Assembly: GCA_008692225.1 (NCBI GenBank)
Contig: VICG01000015.1
Coordinates: 1,825,001-1,889,000 of the forward strand
Reading direction: 5' to 3'
DNA length: 64,000 bases
DNA from: Monilinia fructicola
Lineage: Eukaryota > Ascomycota > Leotiomycetes > Helotiales > Sclerotiniaceae
Shown here: positions 11,538 through 23,505 of the stretch, piece after piece
How positions within the stretch are numbered: position 1 is the stretch's first letter
Layout: each line of letters opens with the position of its first letter
Program-made: the position numbers and the translations under genes
Notes under the pieces: generated by a model
The model's database searches: none
What the model saw: the letters and a program-made list of their open reading frames with translations, nothing else
Told to the model about the DNA's origin: nothing

Positions 11538-14276
11538 TTACGCCGCCAATAAATCTCCACCCTTCGCCCACTTCCCCTCTTCCATCTCTCCCTCAGATGC
11601 TTTGGCACCATAAGCATCCAACAATTTGATACAACCCTGATGACCGCCTTTCCAAGCATCACCCGCTGGACTAATATCCTTATCATCTTTTGCATCGGGT
11701 GCTGCTCCATGATTCAACAAGATCTTGGCGATACTCTCATGACCCCTCGCACAAGCGTCATGGAGAGGAGTTTTACCCTCCCCATCCCTAAGGATTGGAT
11801 CTGCGCCACGCTGAAGCAGGAATTTGGTGGATTTGGGCAAGTTCTTGCGGATGGTCCAGACGAGGGGTGTGGTGAAGTGGTGATCCGGACAATCGATGTC
11901 AGCGCCGTGGGCGAGGAGGAGTTTCGACATTTCAAGGTTGTTATAGGAGATTGAGAGTCCCAATGGGGTGCCTTCTCTGGGACCGTTCTGGTAATCCGTG
12001 GAGCCGCCCTTGTTGTTGGGGTCTGCACCTTTTTGAAGGAGGATCTTGGCTACGGATGTATTTCCGCAATGGACGGCCCAGTGGAGAGCCGTGAGACCGA
12101 AGGAATCTTCGACGTCGATGTAGGTGCTGCTGTTCTTGAGGAGGATCTCGGCGACCCACCAGGTATCGCATACGGCTGAGATGTGAAGGGCGGAGAAATG
12201 AACGTTTTGAATGGCGGAGAAATTGGTCATGTGGCGATGTTTCTTGAAGTATAGGAGCCAGGTACGGCGGAGGTCGCAGTTGCGACGGAAGAAATGTCGG
12301 TCGAGGGCGTATGATTTCATCATTCGAGATCCGGCTATGTTACTATGATTAATCCAGTAGATGAGAGGATATTGAAGACTGTCTTCTGAAGATGGTTGGT
12401 CTTGTAATGAGGAAAGTGGAACGTCATCGAGACTCTCGAGGTAGTATTTCCAGTCTCTTGTGGTGTATTTGAGGGCTCTGAAAGCGGCCTTCTCGTGTTC
12501 GAATTCGAGGTCTGAAGAAAAGATACCGGCCGTTTCGTGGTTGAGGAGATATTCCTTTGCGGATCGGTGAACAAAGTAAGGATGGTCGCGATGTAACGAT
12601 AAGAATGAATCACATAATTCAATAGCGTCCAATACCATATCTTCGTCATCAATAGCTGCTGCTGGGAAAGCTGCCATAACGGCAAGCTCGCGAAGACTGA
12701 GAGGCCTGAAGGCAATTCCGACTGCGCGAAGAACCGAGAAAGCTGTTTGTTGATCTTCTTCGCTCAGCTTCAAAACCCCCTCGAGAATTCGCGCATACAA
12801 GGCTTCAAGGCCCGAGGGGAATTTGCCAAGAACAAGCTTGATGTTGATGGAACTGACTTTCTTCTTTGAAAGTTCCTTGCAGGCAAGTGAGACGAAAAGA
12901 AAATTACCTCCTGCTTTCTCCCTCAATTTGTCGGCAACGAATTGTTTGACTGGGGCGTCGAATCTCTTCTTTGTGGCCAAGGCATCAACCTTGTGAGTGA
13001 TGAAGGTATCAACAGCCTTGCTGAATTCAGTGGTGGATTCTTCCAAATCCACCACCCAAGATAACTTCAAGTACTCTTCGATTCTCGTTTCGTTTCGACT
13101 GGTGAAGATCCATTTCACATTGCAAAGACCATCGACATTGGATGCAATGTATGCACTGGCGAGCTTGAGGAAGACCTCCAAAGATTCTTCAGTGCATTCA
13201 TCAAGACCATCAATGATTAGGTAAAGATTTCGTGTGGTGGAAGCTTCCAGCACTCGTATCAAGGCAGTCCAAACTCCCTCGATGGTGGCAAACATTTGAG
13301 GTCCATGACGTTTGAAATCTTCCAACAAAACATTCTGGGAGCTTTGTTTCAAAACCTGGTGGAGGACGGTCTTGAGCGCATGCAATGTCGAATTTCTCTG
13401 GTCAGTGTTGTTATCGCAGAAAAAGTAGGCAACTTGGTCACATGGATTTTGGGCGACCTGTTTGGAGAGAAGGTCGACGAGATACATAGAAAGCATGGTT
13501 TTACCCTTTCCTGCCTGTCCGTGAACCCAAAGCAAATCGGATTGATCACTCTCAATCATGGACTTGTAACTCTTGTTATTGAGGATCCAGTCACACGACT
13601 TGCTCAAGAGACGATCGGTACGAGCTTCAATTTCCCTTCGTCCGATAAGAGGGTTGATGACGGCCAGTGCGTTCAAGACCTCATTACTGGTTGCAACATC
13701 TTTTGGAGAGGGTTTGCTCCCACCACGGACCATTCTGTGCTGAGTGGTTACGATGTCATTGATTTGGCGGGTCAGTTGACCCTTCTCCTGATCACGAGCG
13801 CCAAGCATTGTCGATTGCAGACTTGAAACTGCATGTTCGTGAATCGAAAGCTCTTTTTTGAACTGAGAAACATCCCATTTTTTGCAAGCTAACCAGTCCA
13901 CCTTCTCGATAATGTTGGCGAACTCTTCGTGGGACCATAGAGACCCCTTGGTGGTGATGCCGTTCAATCTGCAACCTTGATGCACAAATCGTTCGATACA
14001 GTGTTGGCATGCACTGATGACCTGCATCATTAAACCACGCTGAGAAGCAAATGAGGCGTCACCTAGAAATCTCTCGATGCCATCAAGGCGCTTGTGGAGG
14101 CTGGATAGAACTTTTGCGACCTCTCCAAAAACTGGATTTGCGTTTCCGGATTCGTGAATGGCTGTGAATGCATTTCTCAAGATTCCAACTCCATGAATGA
14201 CCTCACCGAAACTGAAACCGAATGGAATAGCCATGTTGACTGTGTCTGTTATTGAAGTATTTGTAAGGGTTTTCAC
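11538..14276 (-). CDS. NACHT-ankyrin STAND (NLR-like) protein
   Basis: A single open frame of 912 residues, possibly starting at the second Met (14234, MAIPFGFSFGEVIHG). The order is: an alpha-helical N-terminal domain of the FGFSxGD type found in many fungal STAND proteins (about 15-200); a NACHT NTPase with Walker A GQAGKGKT (about 254) and Walker B LYLIIDGLDE (about 355); a winged-helix-like region with LSLRELAVMAAF and SAKEYLL (about 500-590); and a C-terminal block of at least five ankyrin repeats (about 690-900), e.g. FGLTALHWAVHCGNTSVAKI and GKTPLHDACARGHESIAKIL. Such proteins are signal-triggered oligomerising switches; fungal members take part in non-self recognition and programmed cell death. 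No effector is visible next door. No frameshift over 2.7 kb. The specific ligand and effector function are unknown. Confidence 0.9.
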   Translation of the reverse strand: MKTLTNTSITDTVNMAIPFGFSFGEVIHGVGILRNAFTAIHESGNANPVFGEVAKVLSSLHKRLDGIERFLGDASFASQRGLMMQVISACQHCIERFVHQGCRLNGITTKGSLWSHEEFANIIEKVDWLACKKWDVSQFKKELSIHEHAVSSLQSTMLGARDQEKGQLTRQINDIVTTQHRMVRGGSKPSPKDVATSNEVLNALAVINPLIGRREIEARTDRLLSKSCDWILNNKSYKSMIESDQSDLLWVHGQAGKGKTMLSMYLVDLLSKQVAQNPCDQVAYFFCDNNTDQRNSTLHALKTVLHQVLKQSSQNVLLEDFKRHGPQMFATIEGVWTALIRVLEASTTRNLYLIIDGLDECTEESLEVFLKLASAYIASNVDGLCNVKWIFTSRNETRIEEYLKLSWVVDLEESTTEFSKAVDTFITHKVDALATKKRFDAPVKQFVADKLREKAGGNFLFVSLACKELSKKKVSSINIKLVLGKFPSGLEALYARILEGVLKLSEEDQQTAFSVLRAVGIAFRPLSLRELAVMAAFPAAAIDDEDMVLDAIELCDSFLSLHRDHPYFVHRSAKEYLLNHETAGIFSSDLEFEHEKAAFRALKYTTRDWKYYLESLDDVPLSSLQDQPSSEDSLQYPLIYWINHSNIAGSRMMKSYALDRHFFRRNCDLRRTWLLYFKKHRHMTNFSAIQNVHFSALHISAVCDTWWVAEILLKNSSTYIDVEDSFGLTALHWAVHCGNTSVAKILLQKGADPNNKGGSTDYQNGPREGTPLGLSISYNNLEMSKLLLAHGADIDCPDHHFTTPLVWTIRKNLPKSTKFLLQRGADPILRDGEGKTPLHDACARGHESIAKILLNHGAAPDAKDDKDISPAGDAWKGGHQGCIKLLDAYGAKASEGEMEEGKWAKGGDLLAA

Positions 14277-16534
14277 TGTTGATATGATGTGGAATGAAGA
14301 TTTAAAGTTTGAAAAATTGTATATTATAAAAGATTATGAATATCGAATGTAAATGTAGTATCAAGTTGGTACCAAAGACTGACAGAAAGGACGTCCGTGA
14401 AGCTTAAAGAAGCCTCTTGAATAATCGTGATATAATGATTTCGTGTGAGGTGTCATTCGGTTCGTGGTTGCTACAACTCTGAATCGACCTTGGGAGGTGA
14501 AAGTGATATGGACTTATCACAATTGACACAAACACTTTGCTTCGGATGAAGGGATGCAAAAGCTAAACTTGACTGATTCGTGAGATAAAGGAATGGGACG
14601 AGCGAGGTCTGATATATATGATGATGAATAGAGATAGTAGTGCGGTATTATGTCTTGATTACATTACTCTTTTGAGATAGGGCCCACACGGTGTTTTGAA
14701 AATTGAATCGCATCAAGTAGTTTATACTTTCAATGCATTAGTGTCGAATGGGATTTGGGAATGAAATTGGTAAAACGAGCGAGCAATCCACATGTTACCC
14801 TACCGACCGATGAGAATGATGAAGCGCGGCGACCGACAATAAGTTGATAAGTCATGATAATAAGCGGAATCCACTTGGTACACCATTTTTTCCATTGAGA
14901 GTCGAAAATAACTAGGAAGCCGTGGGAATCTGAGAGAGTAAACCAGGACTACCGATGCCATCTTATCAATTTACTCCACTATATCACGCACTAATCGAAC
15001 TAGTTGTGATACCAGCAGTACTAGAGAATTAGGGGTCCGCTTATCTTCCGGCTCCTTCTCGCACTTTTATTCGCGCAAGCGTGCGCATTGCCGCATAATG
15101 AAGGGGTTAGATATGCAGAAAGGGACAAAACAACTCAAACAACTCGTCAAAGGAAAGAAGGTTCAGATGTATTATTGAATGCAAAAATGCTAAATGCTTA
15201 GAGTATCAAATGCTAAACGTTCATCTCTTGTTGCATAAATTAGGTGATCTGTCAGTAGTTTCCGTGTCGGAGAAAAATCCCGAAAATTTCTAGAAATTTG
15301 TAAATTAGACTAGAGATCTTTTTGCGAAAACCAAAGATTCAAACGGTTTCAGAAAAAGAAAACATATGCACACAGACAGACAGTACTGTACTGTACTCGT
15401 AGAACTACCGTACAGTAGATTTGCATTCATAACCATCTCTAGTGATTCTGTGCATATTTACTTGCAGCCGCCTACTTTAGAAAAAAGTATAAAAAAAACC
15501 AATTAAGAATCTTCTTGGGAGGATGTGGTGGTAGTGCAGCATAGCATGGATCTAACTAGTTTTCATATATTGGTGCTTCCCACCATAAAAGAGTTCTACG
15601 TCATTATACCCATAATATGGCGAATTTGGTCGTTTTAGCTAACTCGATCCAGAAGTAGTGAGTGATCCTTCCGAAGAGACCCTCAAAAAGAAGAGGGACC
15701 GTCCTTTTGCTGATTCGGTTCAGCCCAGGAAAACGTGTATAAAAAAGAATGTACGGAGTATGGGTGAAAAGAGTGTACAGTGAAACTGTACAACTGTACT
15801 CTGTACGATAGTACTGTAGGTATTAGGTATCACCGTATCAGGCACTAGATGATCACAGGTAGCTCTCAAACATCAAAAGTTCAGACCGCTTAAATCCCGA
15901 CATTTTGACTGATTCGGCGTGCCCCATTGAAAGCTGCACAGTATTTATATATTTGGTTTAAACTGTTCATAAGCCTTATACAGACAGACGAGTTGGAAAG
16001 ACAAAACCAATCACATTAGTAAAACCTCTCATCGCGGTAATTATTCGCAAATTAAGCACCATGTGAGTTTGAACCCGGTCAAAAGCAACAAAGATAGGGG
16101 CCATTGTGACGGCACGGCAATATGTATAATGTATGGTATGCTCATGATTTCCTGTTATGTGTATCGTTGTCAAGTAAAACAGGGGATTTGTGAGATTTTG
16201 GATATGGGATGATTGAATTGTATGAAACCAAATTACAGTAGAACCGCTTCTCCATTATTCGGACATCCAATCGTTCGGAAACATCTTTATTCTTCTCCAC
16301 TAGAAGAAGATACAACTCATAGGTTTCAATAATGCTCAAGAGAGCATCCAAGGAAATCTTCAAGGAAGAGTCAACTGTGCAAGATTATGATTTGTGATTC
16401 GTGATTTGTGATTTGATTGCATGCATTGAGATAATAATAAATGGAACCATACAGTCAGTCAGTCCATGGCAATGCTTGGGTCAATCAACATTGATACTTT
16501 TGATGGCTTCATCAAATTCCCGCATGTGAAAATT

Positions 16535-16602
16535 AAAATTCCCTCATCGTCATCATCATCAATATCATCATCATTATCATCATTAATCATCATCATCCAC
16601 CT
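16535..16602. repeat. (ATC)n microsatellite
   Basis: Interrupted CATCAT triplets over nearly 70 bases. Confidence 0.85.
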
Positions 16603-17805
16603 TCATGGTGGCACCATGCCTGCAGGATTTGTTAGATAGTGGGTTGTGATCATAACACTTGAAATTTCCATTGGCCCTTTTCTAACTCATTAAGAGTCTC
16701 ATTGGTCGGTTTCACACTCAGGTTATCTTCATCTAATTTGTACTCCGTATAGGATAGTATAGTAGAAAGTAGCAAATAGCAAACAATTCTGTCGCTTGCG
16801 GCATTATCAAGATACGCTTATGCCATATGCCACATGGCTGATCTTCTGTCTGTGTTATCGCATCAAGAGTTCCAAGTTAGGTGAAGTATCATCCAACGTC
16901 AAAGGCATGTTTGTTGTTAGACATAGGATTCGGCAATAGTGTCCTCGTAAGATTGGTGAATGGTTGGTAACCTCATGTGCCGCTGCCATATCGTGAAAGC
17001 TTGTGAGATGAGTTTTAAGTTTTTGGCCATTCAGATGTTGAAATCTTGAAAACAGCCTACCTCTTAAAGTTACTGTACGTAAAAATTTGAGTTTTGATTC
17101 GAAGGATGGTTAGACAAGGTTGATCTTGGTATTGAATCAGCGAACTATTCAGGAATTTTCAAGGAAGAGGTAGAAAAACTTATTAATTTGTACTTAACTC
17201 GTTATCCGCTCCAAGTCTCCCTTAAATCTCATATGAAACAAAGGAGTTAATAGTTTGCCATTTCAACTCTTTCCAAGTCTTTTCAAACTTGATAGTAGCT
17301 CATGGACATCAAGTCAAGATGCAAGTAAAAAGAAGAGAAGGACATCTATGTGTGTGTAAAGACCAACGCGGAAAGATATCAAGTAGGTAGGTAGGTAGTC
17401 GATGATGTGAGCAAGGTTAAATGAAAGTTTGTACTATATCTACTACATCTATGATCTATCCAAACGCAAGATATATATTAGATAGGAAAGATCAGAATAT
17501 GGGCCGTGTCGACAGCCCTCCTGGTCCTGATATGATTGAAATAATGGTACAGTAGAAACATCGATTGGTCTCTGGGTCTCTGGGTCTCATGGTCTCTCGG
17601 TCTCATGGTCTCCTCTCTTCTGATCATTCAAACTCGCGGGGTAAACATGAATATAGAGATACAGTACTATGCCAAGAGATATAGATGTATATATATATAT
17701 AATCACGTGAGAACCTACACCATTCCAGACGGATTATTAAAAGGTATAATATATATCTTTCCTGCTCGAGGGTTCTTATCTATCTTTTGATTCATTCTAT
17801 ACTTC

Positions 17806-17972
17806 ATCTCTAGATCTCTAGATCTCTACGTCTCTACGTCTCTACATCTCTACTTCTCTACTTCTCTACTTCTCTACTTCTCTACTTCTCTACTTCTCTA
17901 CTTCTCTACTTCTCTACTTCTCTACTTCTCTACTTCTCTACTTCTCTACTTCTCTACTTCTCTACTTCTCGA
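17806..17972. repeat. TACTTCTC octamer minisatellite
   Basis: About sixteen tandem octamers, perfect in the centre (TACTTCTC) and diverging at the left edge (TAGATCTC, TACGTCTC, TACATCTC). The array is entirely pyrimidine-rich on the plus strand apart from one A per unit. Confidence 0.9.
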
Positions 17973-19362
17973 AATCTCTTCTCAACATCCTTACATCCCT
18001 ACATCTCTCTCCGTCTGTACTCTGTATACTAGTACCTCTGTACTTCTATCCATTCTTCTATCAATGCTTCTTCAACGGCTCTTCTCGAATTGAAACAGGC
18101 TACGAAGTTAGGGATTGCCTACATATGTAACTATAGTTGTTCAGCTTCTCTCTACCTCATCATGATACAGCATAATATCTTTTTCTAACTTTCTACTTTC
18201 TACCTCCTTACTGTCTCAAAGTCGAATCCGTCCATTCATATTTTGAAATGCAACGTCCAGTTAAAGCGACCAAGGTGTAAAAACTACTTTCTGCATGAAG
18301 TGAGCTCATTCGCCATCGAGTTAGTTATCGTCATGCAACCTTTCGTATACGTTGCAGCCGCATTAGAACTATGATCTCCTAAAACTCCCTCGGGCGATAC
18401 AGTACTGGATGAGCATAACTCTCAACGGATCTACCTTTTGCCGCGAGCGAACGAACGCCTTATCCGCAATTGCAGTAGCGATCATAGCGTCGGCGAATAT
18501 GCCATAAACTTTCGGCGCCCACCGTTAGTTACTGTAGCAGTGTGGGAATTATATATTTGGTATCCGCTACAACAGAATTAACAAATTGTTCTCTGCAGTC
18601 TGCACTGAGTCTGCACTGTGCAGTCCTGGCCAAGTTCCGACGAATCAACGACCTATCATTCCTCAGGTAGTATAACGATGAACGCCTCTTATCATTGCCA
18701 GGATGAGAAAACATAATCGAATCGGACAAAAGCTCGTAACTGCGGGCGGGCTCGATACTTCATCAGTACTTTATTATTTTAGGTTGGCGTCGTCCACTCT
18801 TGCCGATCGGAAATGTATCCGTATGTCTCCAGCGTCTAGCGATTATATATTTCTTTTTTTTCCCGAGGCTATTACAGTATCGTCGTGCTCTTTTTTCGGT
18901 CTTCGGCAGAAGCTTTACGTACAGCGACATCATTCAAGTTTCTCATGCGGCGAAAATTCGAAGACACCTGTGTTCAAGACAGTCCCATATGTCTAGGACT
19001 CTAGGTACATAGGTAGTTGAAGAGGACCTCAATTAGGTAGTGAAAATCATCTGGATGCTTGACCGACTTTCTACTGCACAGAGTACTTGTGTAGTTCTTA
19101 TCAAGTTACGGATCTGCCTTGCAAAATATCTCAATTGCGATTTGTGATTAGTTCTTTGCGTGAGGATTCGTTCGGCATGAAAAAGGATTTTCATTTGAAA
19201 CTAGCACATCTATGCTTCACCACAGCAGCGAGGCATGATGCTAATTAGTTGTCATTCCACTTCACATTCTCAGCATTCTACTAACTAACAAGATTTCAAT
19301 CGGAAGGGTTATTAATGACCACCCCAAGCAATTAATACCGCGGCTTCATCGATCTCAAGACT

Positions 19363-19512
19363 ATGAACAGACTCATACCTACCTCACCCTCCTTCTCCCT
19401 AGCTGTAACGAAAAAAAGCAAAGAAACCCTGTCGGACTCATCAAAGGAAGAGCTTCAACTCTTGCAAACCCTACACGAACACATAACCTACGACGGAATC
19501 ACCTCGTATTAA
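19363..19512 (+). CDS. Possible 49-residue small protein
   Basis: An ATG-started open frame encodes MNRLIPTSPSFSLAVTKK followed by a charged helix-like tail with SKEELQLLQTLHEH and ending ITSY. Composition looks more protein-like than that of its neighbours, but codon evidence is weak, a second overlapping frame is also open, and I recognise no family. It could be a micro-protein or the last exon of a decayed gene. Confidence 0.2.
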   Translation: MNRLIPTSPSFSLAVTKKSKETLSDSSKEELQLLQTLHEHITYDGITSY

Positions 19513-19865
19513 ATAACAAGGTTCAATTCCAATAGTCTACATATCAAGTCTATCGTCTATCGTCTGTCGGCAATTGAAGACTATTGCTAGTTCTCTGCCC
19601 AAAAAATCAATCTACCAAGAACAATAAAAGGAACTGTGGTCAGGGAATAGGGGGGGAAAGGCTTAGAATCGGACAATCACTCTGCACTTATGACCTTTAG
19701 TTGAACAACGGATGGAGGAAACATGGAATGTCTGAGTTGAAATTTGGGATAGAATTAATAAAAGTAAAGGTATGTGCGAGTTGAGAGCTGAACAATGATG
19801 GGTAAAATTGCCTGAGAGTCAATATAGAATGAGCATATCCATATATAGGTGACAAAGAACCAAAC

Positions 19866-19985
19866 CTAGAACTCGAACTAGAATTGGAACTAGAATTGGA
19901 GTTGGAATTAGAACTAGAATTAGAACTAGAATTAGAACTCAACTCGAAGTCGAACTCAATCTCGAACTCGAACTCGAACCTGAGC
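19866..19985. repeat. Degenerate GAACTA/GAATTG hexamer array
   Basis: About twenty diverged hexamers (GAACTA, GAATTG, GAACTC) in tandem; the opposite strand translates as runs of Ser, Asn, Phe and Glu that are only repeat products. Confidence 0.8.
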
Positions 19986-20215
19986 TGGGACTTGAACTTC
20001 AACTTGTCTTATATGATCAGGAGAGTTTCGTTATAAATATCAAGAGTTTTCTCGAGCGTACGGTACTTGCATCGGTAGAACGCACTATTTGAACGAACTA
20101 TTTGATTCTTCATTTACTATCAGACCATTCCTTACATTGTGAAGCTCATTGCCATGTATCTTGACCAATTCCAAATCTAAGCAACGGCTAGCTATCATTA
20201 CCATATATTATCGTT

Positions 20216-20384
20216 CATCCATCCATCATCCATCATCCATCCATCCATCCATCCATCCAACCATCCATCCATCCATCCATCTATCTATCTATCTATCCAT
20301 CCATCCATCCATCCATCCATCCATCATCCATCATCCATCAGCCATCATCCATCATCCATCATCAATCCATCCATCCATCGTCAT
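20216..20384. repeat. (CATC)n / (CTAT)n compound microsatellite
   Basis: Long runs of CATC, a short CTAT block in the middle and CATCCAT variants. Repeat-derived frames rich in HPSIHPSI are not genes. Confidence 0.9.
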
Positions 20385-20865
20385 TGACCGCCTTGCACCT
20401 CGGCATTTGCATCGTTTTCACCCTTTTTTAACCCTTTGTTCATCTTATTGTTCCAGAATTGAGTTTTAGCTGTGAATAGGACAAAATATAACAAGTAGTA
20501 ACCTTCAGCGATCTGATCATCAACATCAAAGCTTAATTTAGGTGAAGCGTTCCATCTTTCGAACGGTATCCCTCCGACGTCTCTGAAACTTTTAACACTG
20601 CCTCGAGACAGTTCGCCACGAGGTTAGCCACAAACGCAAATAGAATCTAGAGCTTCATTAAACTCCCGGACCCTTAAAACAAACTTTGGTCCCTTTGTAT
20701 GTAAAGAAAGCATATCTCTCAACCTAACATTGGTCCGAAATAATTCGCATCTTTCTTTCTTTCACTTGTCTCTCTCATATATCTTTCATATAAGGTTATC
20801 ATCGTCGTCTCCAACATATCCTTGGGATACCCTTCAAGGCCGTTCAATAGGTCCCGTAGTACAAA

Positions 20866-22436
20866 ATGTCTCTATATGAATGCGATGGTTGTACAGAACC
20901 AATCCGTCCCGATAAGGCTCGCATTCAGTGTCACATATGTACAGATTACAATCTTTGCGCCAACTGCTTCGTCATCCAAAACGTCTCTCGTTCACACATT
21001 AACAATCACCCAACCTCCATATACAAAACCAGCGGCACCACCACACCAGCGGTGCCCCCTCCCATGCCCCCTCGACCCGTCCCGCTCCTCCCTCCAAGAA
21101 AAGACACCCTCAACGGCACGCCCCCGAAAAAAGTCGAGCTCCCAACCGCCAACTGGGGCGCGCTGTGGGATATCGTCAAGCCGAGACCCAAACCGGCGAA
21201 AGCGACGCCTTCGCAAAAGGGCTCCGGGAGTGGCGAACTCATCTCGATTTCGCCGCCGAACAACGAGGACCCGTATAGTTACAGCAATCACAGTCGCAAT
21301 TTGAGTTTTTCAGACTCACCCATCACTAAATTACGTCCTGATCTACCGCCGATCCCGGGAAAGATTGAATTGGAAGCGTTTACCAACCCCTATGCTTCAA
21401 TGGCGCCGCCGGTCCCTGCGGAATGGTCACCCTTCTTCCAAGCCGATGGAACACAGAATGCGATTTTCGTCGATTTGATGACGACGATATTTTTGCATCT
21501 CGATGTGGAAAATACGGATTCGTTGAGTCCGGAGGTATATTCGGCGTTTTTGGAAATGCAGGGTGTTCCTATGGAAGATAATATATGTAGGTTTTTTCTC
21601 AGCCAAGATAGGAGATTAATTTGAAACATGAAGGGGGGGCGATTGTGTTATTTTCGGAAATCGTGATAAAGCTAATACTATAGCGTGTAGGGCAGAAAAC
21701 TTTGTTTGCCGAGGGAGGTGTCCTAAATCAGGAAATCGCTGATCTGGAACTCGGTATCTTTTATAAGAATCATGAGATTCAACATACGCTCGCGGTTCGT
21801 CATGCGGCGCATCTTCCGCCGCCGAGTCCGTCGCCCACGGCTGGGGAGAGGATTAGGAGGAGTATTAGTCTGGGGGCTAATATGCCGATGTTGAGTCGAC
21901 AGGGGTTTATTGATGTGATGGGGATGGAGTTACTGCGGGATCCGGATGAGGGTCATAGGAGGCTGGGTGGTGTGGTCAGAGATTATGAGGTTTGGAGGGA
22001 GCTGGGTGAGGTTCCTAGGAAGTGCTTTTTGGAGGGGAAGGTTGAGGGGAAGGGGGGCAGGGGAAAGAGGAAGAGTTTATTGGAGATGAGTGAAGAGAAG
22101 GAGGAGGTGGAGCGGAGGATTATGGAGGGGATGTTGAGGGGGGCGGGTGAGGAGGTCGGGATGATGGGGAGTTCAGATGGGAATGATGATCTAAATACGG
22201 ATACGGAAGCAGAAGGTAATATGCCCGCGCCCGACAGTTTCACCTTCGAAACCACAGATGAAGAGGAGAGATTAATAGAAGAGAAGGAAGATCTGGTGGG
22301 ACATCAAGCGGAACGTCAAGTGGAACGTCAAATGGAACATGGCATGCAAGAAGTGAATTTGTCGGATGCGAATACTGCTACGATTAAGAAGATACCCGTG
22401 GTTATTGAACCAGTTGAGGAGACCAATTGGGTGTAG
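20866..22436 (+). CDS. ZZ-type zinc-finger protein with an EF-hand-like region
   Basis: Two exons (20866-21586 and 21691-22436; intron with GTAGGT donor and TAG acceptor keeps the frame across NIWQKTLF) give 488 residues. An N-terminal ZZ zinc finger (about 4-50) shows three Cys pairs, CDGC, CHIC and CANC, then SHINNH supplying the His pair. A Pro-rich linker (PPPMPPRPVPLLPP) follows, then a predicted helical region (about 190-300) with FFQADGTQNAIFVDLMTTIF and VENTDSLSPEVYSAFLEM, reminiscent of degenerate EF-hand pairs, and the segment RQGFIDVMGMELLRDPDEG. The C-terminal third is highly acidic and Glu-rich. ZZ domains usually bind N-termini of histone or SUMO-like partners. Fungus-specific; function unknown. 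The start is the first Met and begins directly with the finger, as in homologues. Confidence 0.8.
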
Positions 22437-22739
22437 GTACTCGTCATGTTGTAATGAAGTTAATGAAATTAATCGATATATACGCAAATAATTTAATCTA
22501 CGAATTAATAAAATAATGGATTATTTGGTTTGGTTGCGTATATATATAAATGTGCATGATCATTGTACGACAAGAAGACTGGATTGAACCTTAGTGAAGG
22601 GACAGAGGATATCAGTATGAAGGGCAAGTCCTACTAAAGATGTGAATGGTCCCAAAAGTTGTAAACAACTCGGAAGATAAGATCAAGTCATACTGATATC
22701 GAAAGCAATTTATCGTCAAGCACACATATCATCATCGTT

Positions 22740-23505
22740 ACCTATGAAGAAAGGAACTTCAGGAACTCAGCAACTAGAGCATCGCATACTGCCCCAAGGA
22801 CCAGAATTGCCGCTCCGCTTCCACAATCGCCTGTATAGCCCGAATTCAATGCCCTGCTCCAATATCACCGCTAGCAATCGTTTCTACTGATACATCATCT
22901 TCCAACCACTAGATCATCCCATTATAGACGGAAGTCTCGCCGCTGGATTCTTGCTCCCAACATTCCATATCCCCTGCTAAGTGACCTTTATCAGCACCCG
23001 AGAAAGATGCAAGCTCCACGTTCTGAACGCCAGTGTAATCAAGCCGTATTTCTGTGATCTGATGGAATTCTAATCATTGACATCGGAGCCGGCAGCCACA
23101 GCCACAGCCAAGCCAATCTCATCCCTGGTTCCAGTATTCGAATTATATCCTGCTGAAGAGACCTAAAGCGTTCGGGTCGAAGTCGACAGTTGGTTATCAA
23201 CAACACCTCACTACTGACCATCATAGCCGACTCCATTGCTTCATTTAGGCGAACTCGGCTCACTGACTTGGCATGCAGGGGACTGGGAATCGATTCGGGA
23301 TTGACATCGCCTACTTGCAGAAGAGTAGCTACCTTATCGCACCATCGACAATCCGTTTGCGCAAGCAGTATTCATCGCCTGGAGATCAAAAAGTGCTTTC
23401 TGCGTATCGCCCACTGATTCAGCACCAGTATACGCCGTATCCTCCCGCCCAGTCCAGAAAGTTCACCAGCAGAAACGCTCCAAGAGCTCCGATCGCAAGC
23501 TTCAT
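22740..23505 (-). pseudogene. Remnant of a gene for a secreted protein
   Basis: At 23505 an ATG opens a perfect-looking signal peptide (MKLAIGALGAFLLVNFLDWA), but the frame ends within 30 codons. Coding-like pieces continue in other frames: EDTAYTGAESVGDTQKAL, NTACANG, VATLLQVGDVNPESIPSP, RDEIGLAVAVAAGSDV and ASFSGADKGHLAGDMECWEQ, with stops between them. This pattern suggests a small secreted-protein gene that has decayed, or a true gene broken by extra bases in the assembly like several others in this window. I do not recognise the family. Confidence 0.35.

Larger units (their letters stand above)
14277..20865. other. Gene-poor 6.6 kb stretch
   Basis: I could not support any conserved gene here on either strand; open frames are short, lack domains and do not join across plausible introns. 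The stretch holds several microsatellites and four copies of the dispersed TACTCYGTA motif (15752, 15797, 16741, 18018), and one possible small open frame at 19363-19512. The left end contains the NACHT-ankyrin promoter and the right end the ZZ-protein promoter. Long non-coding RNA genes cannot be excluded from sequence alone. Confidence 0.5.
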
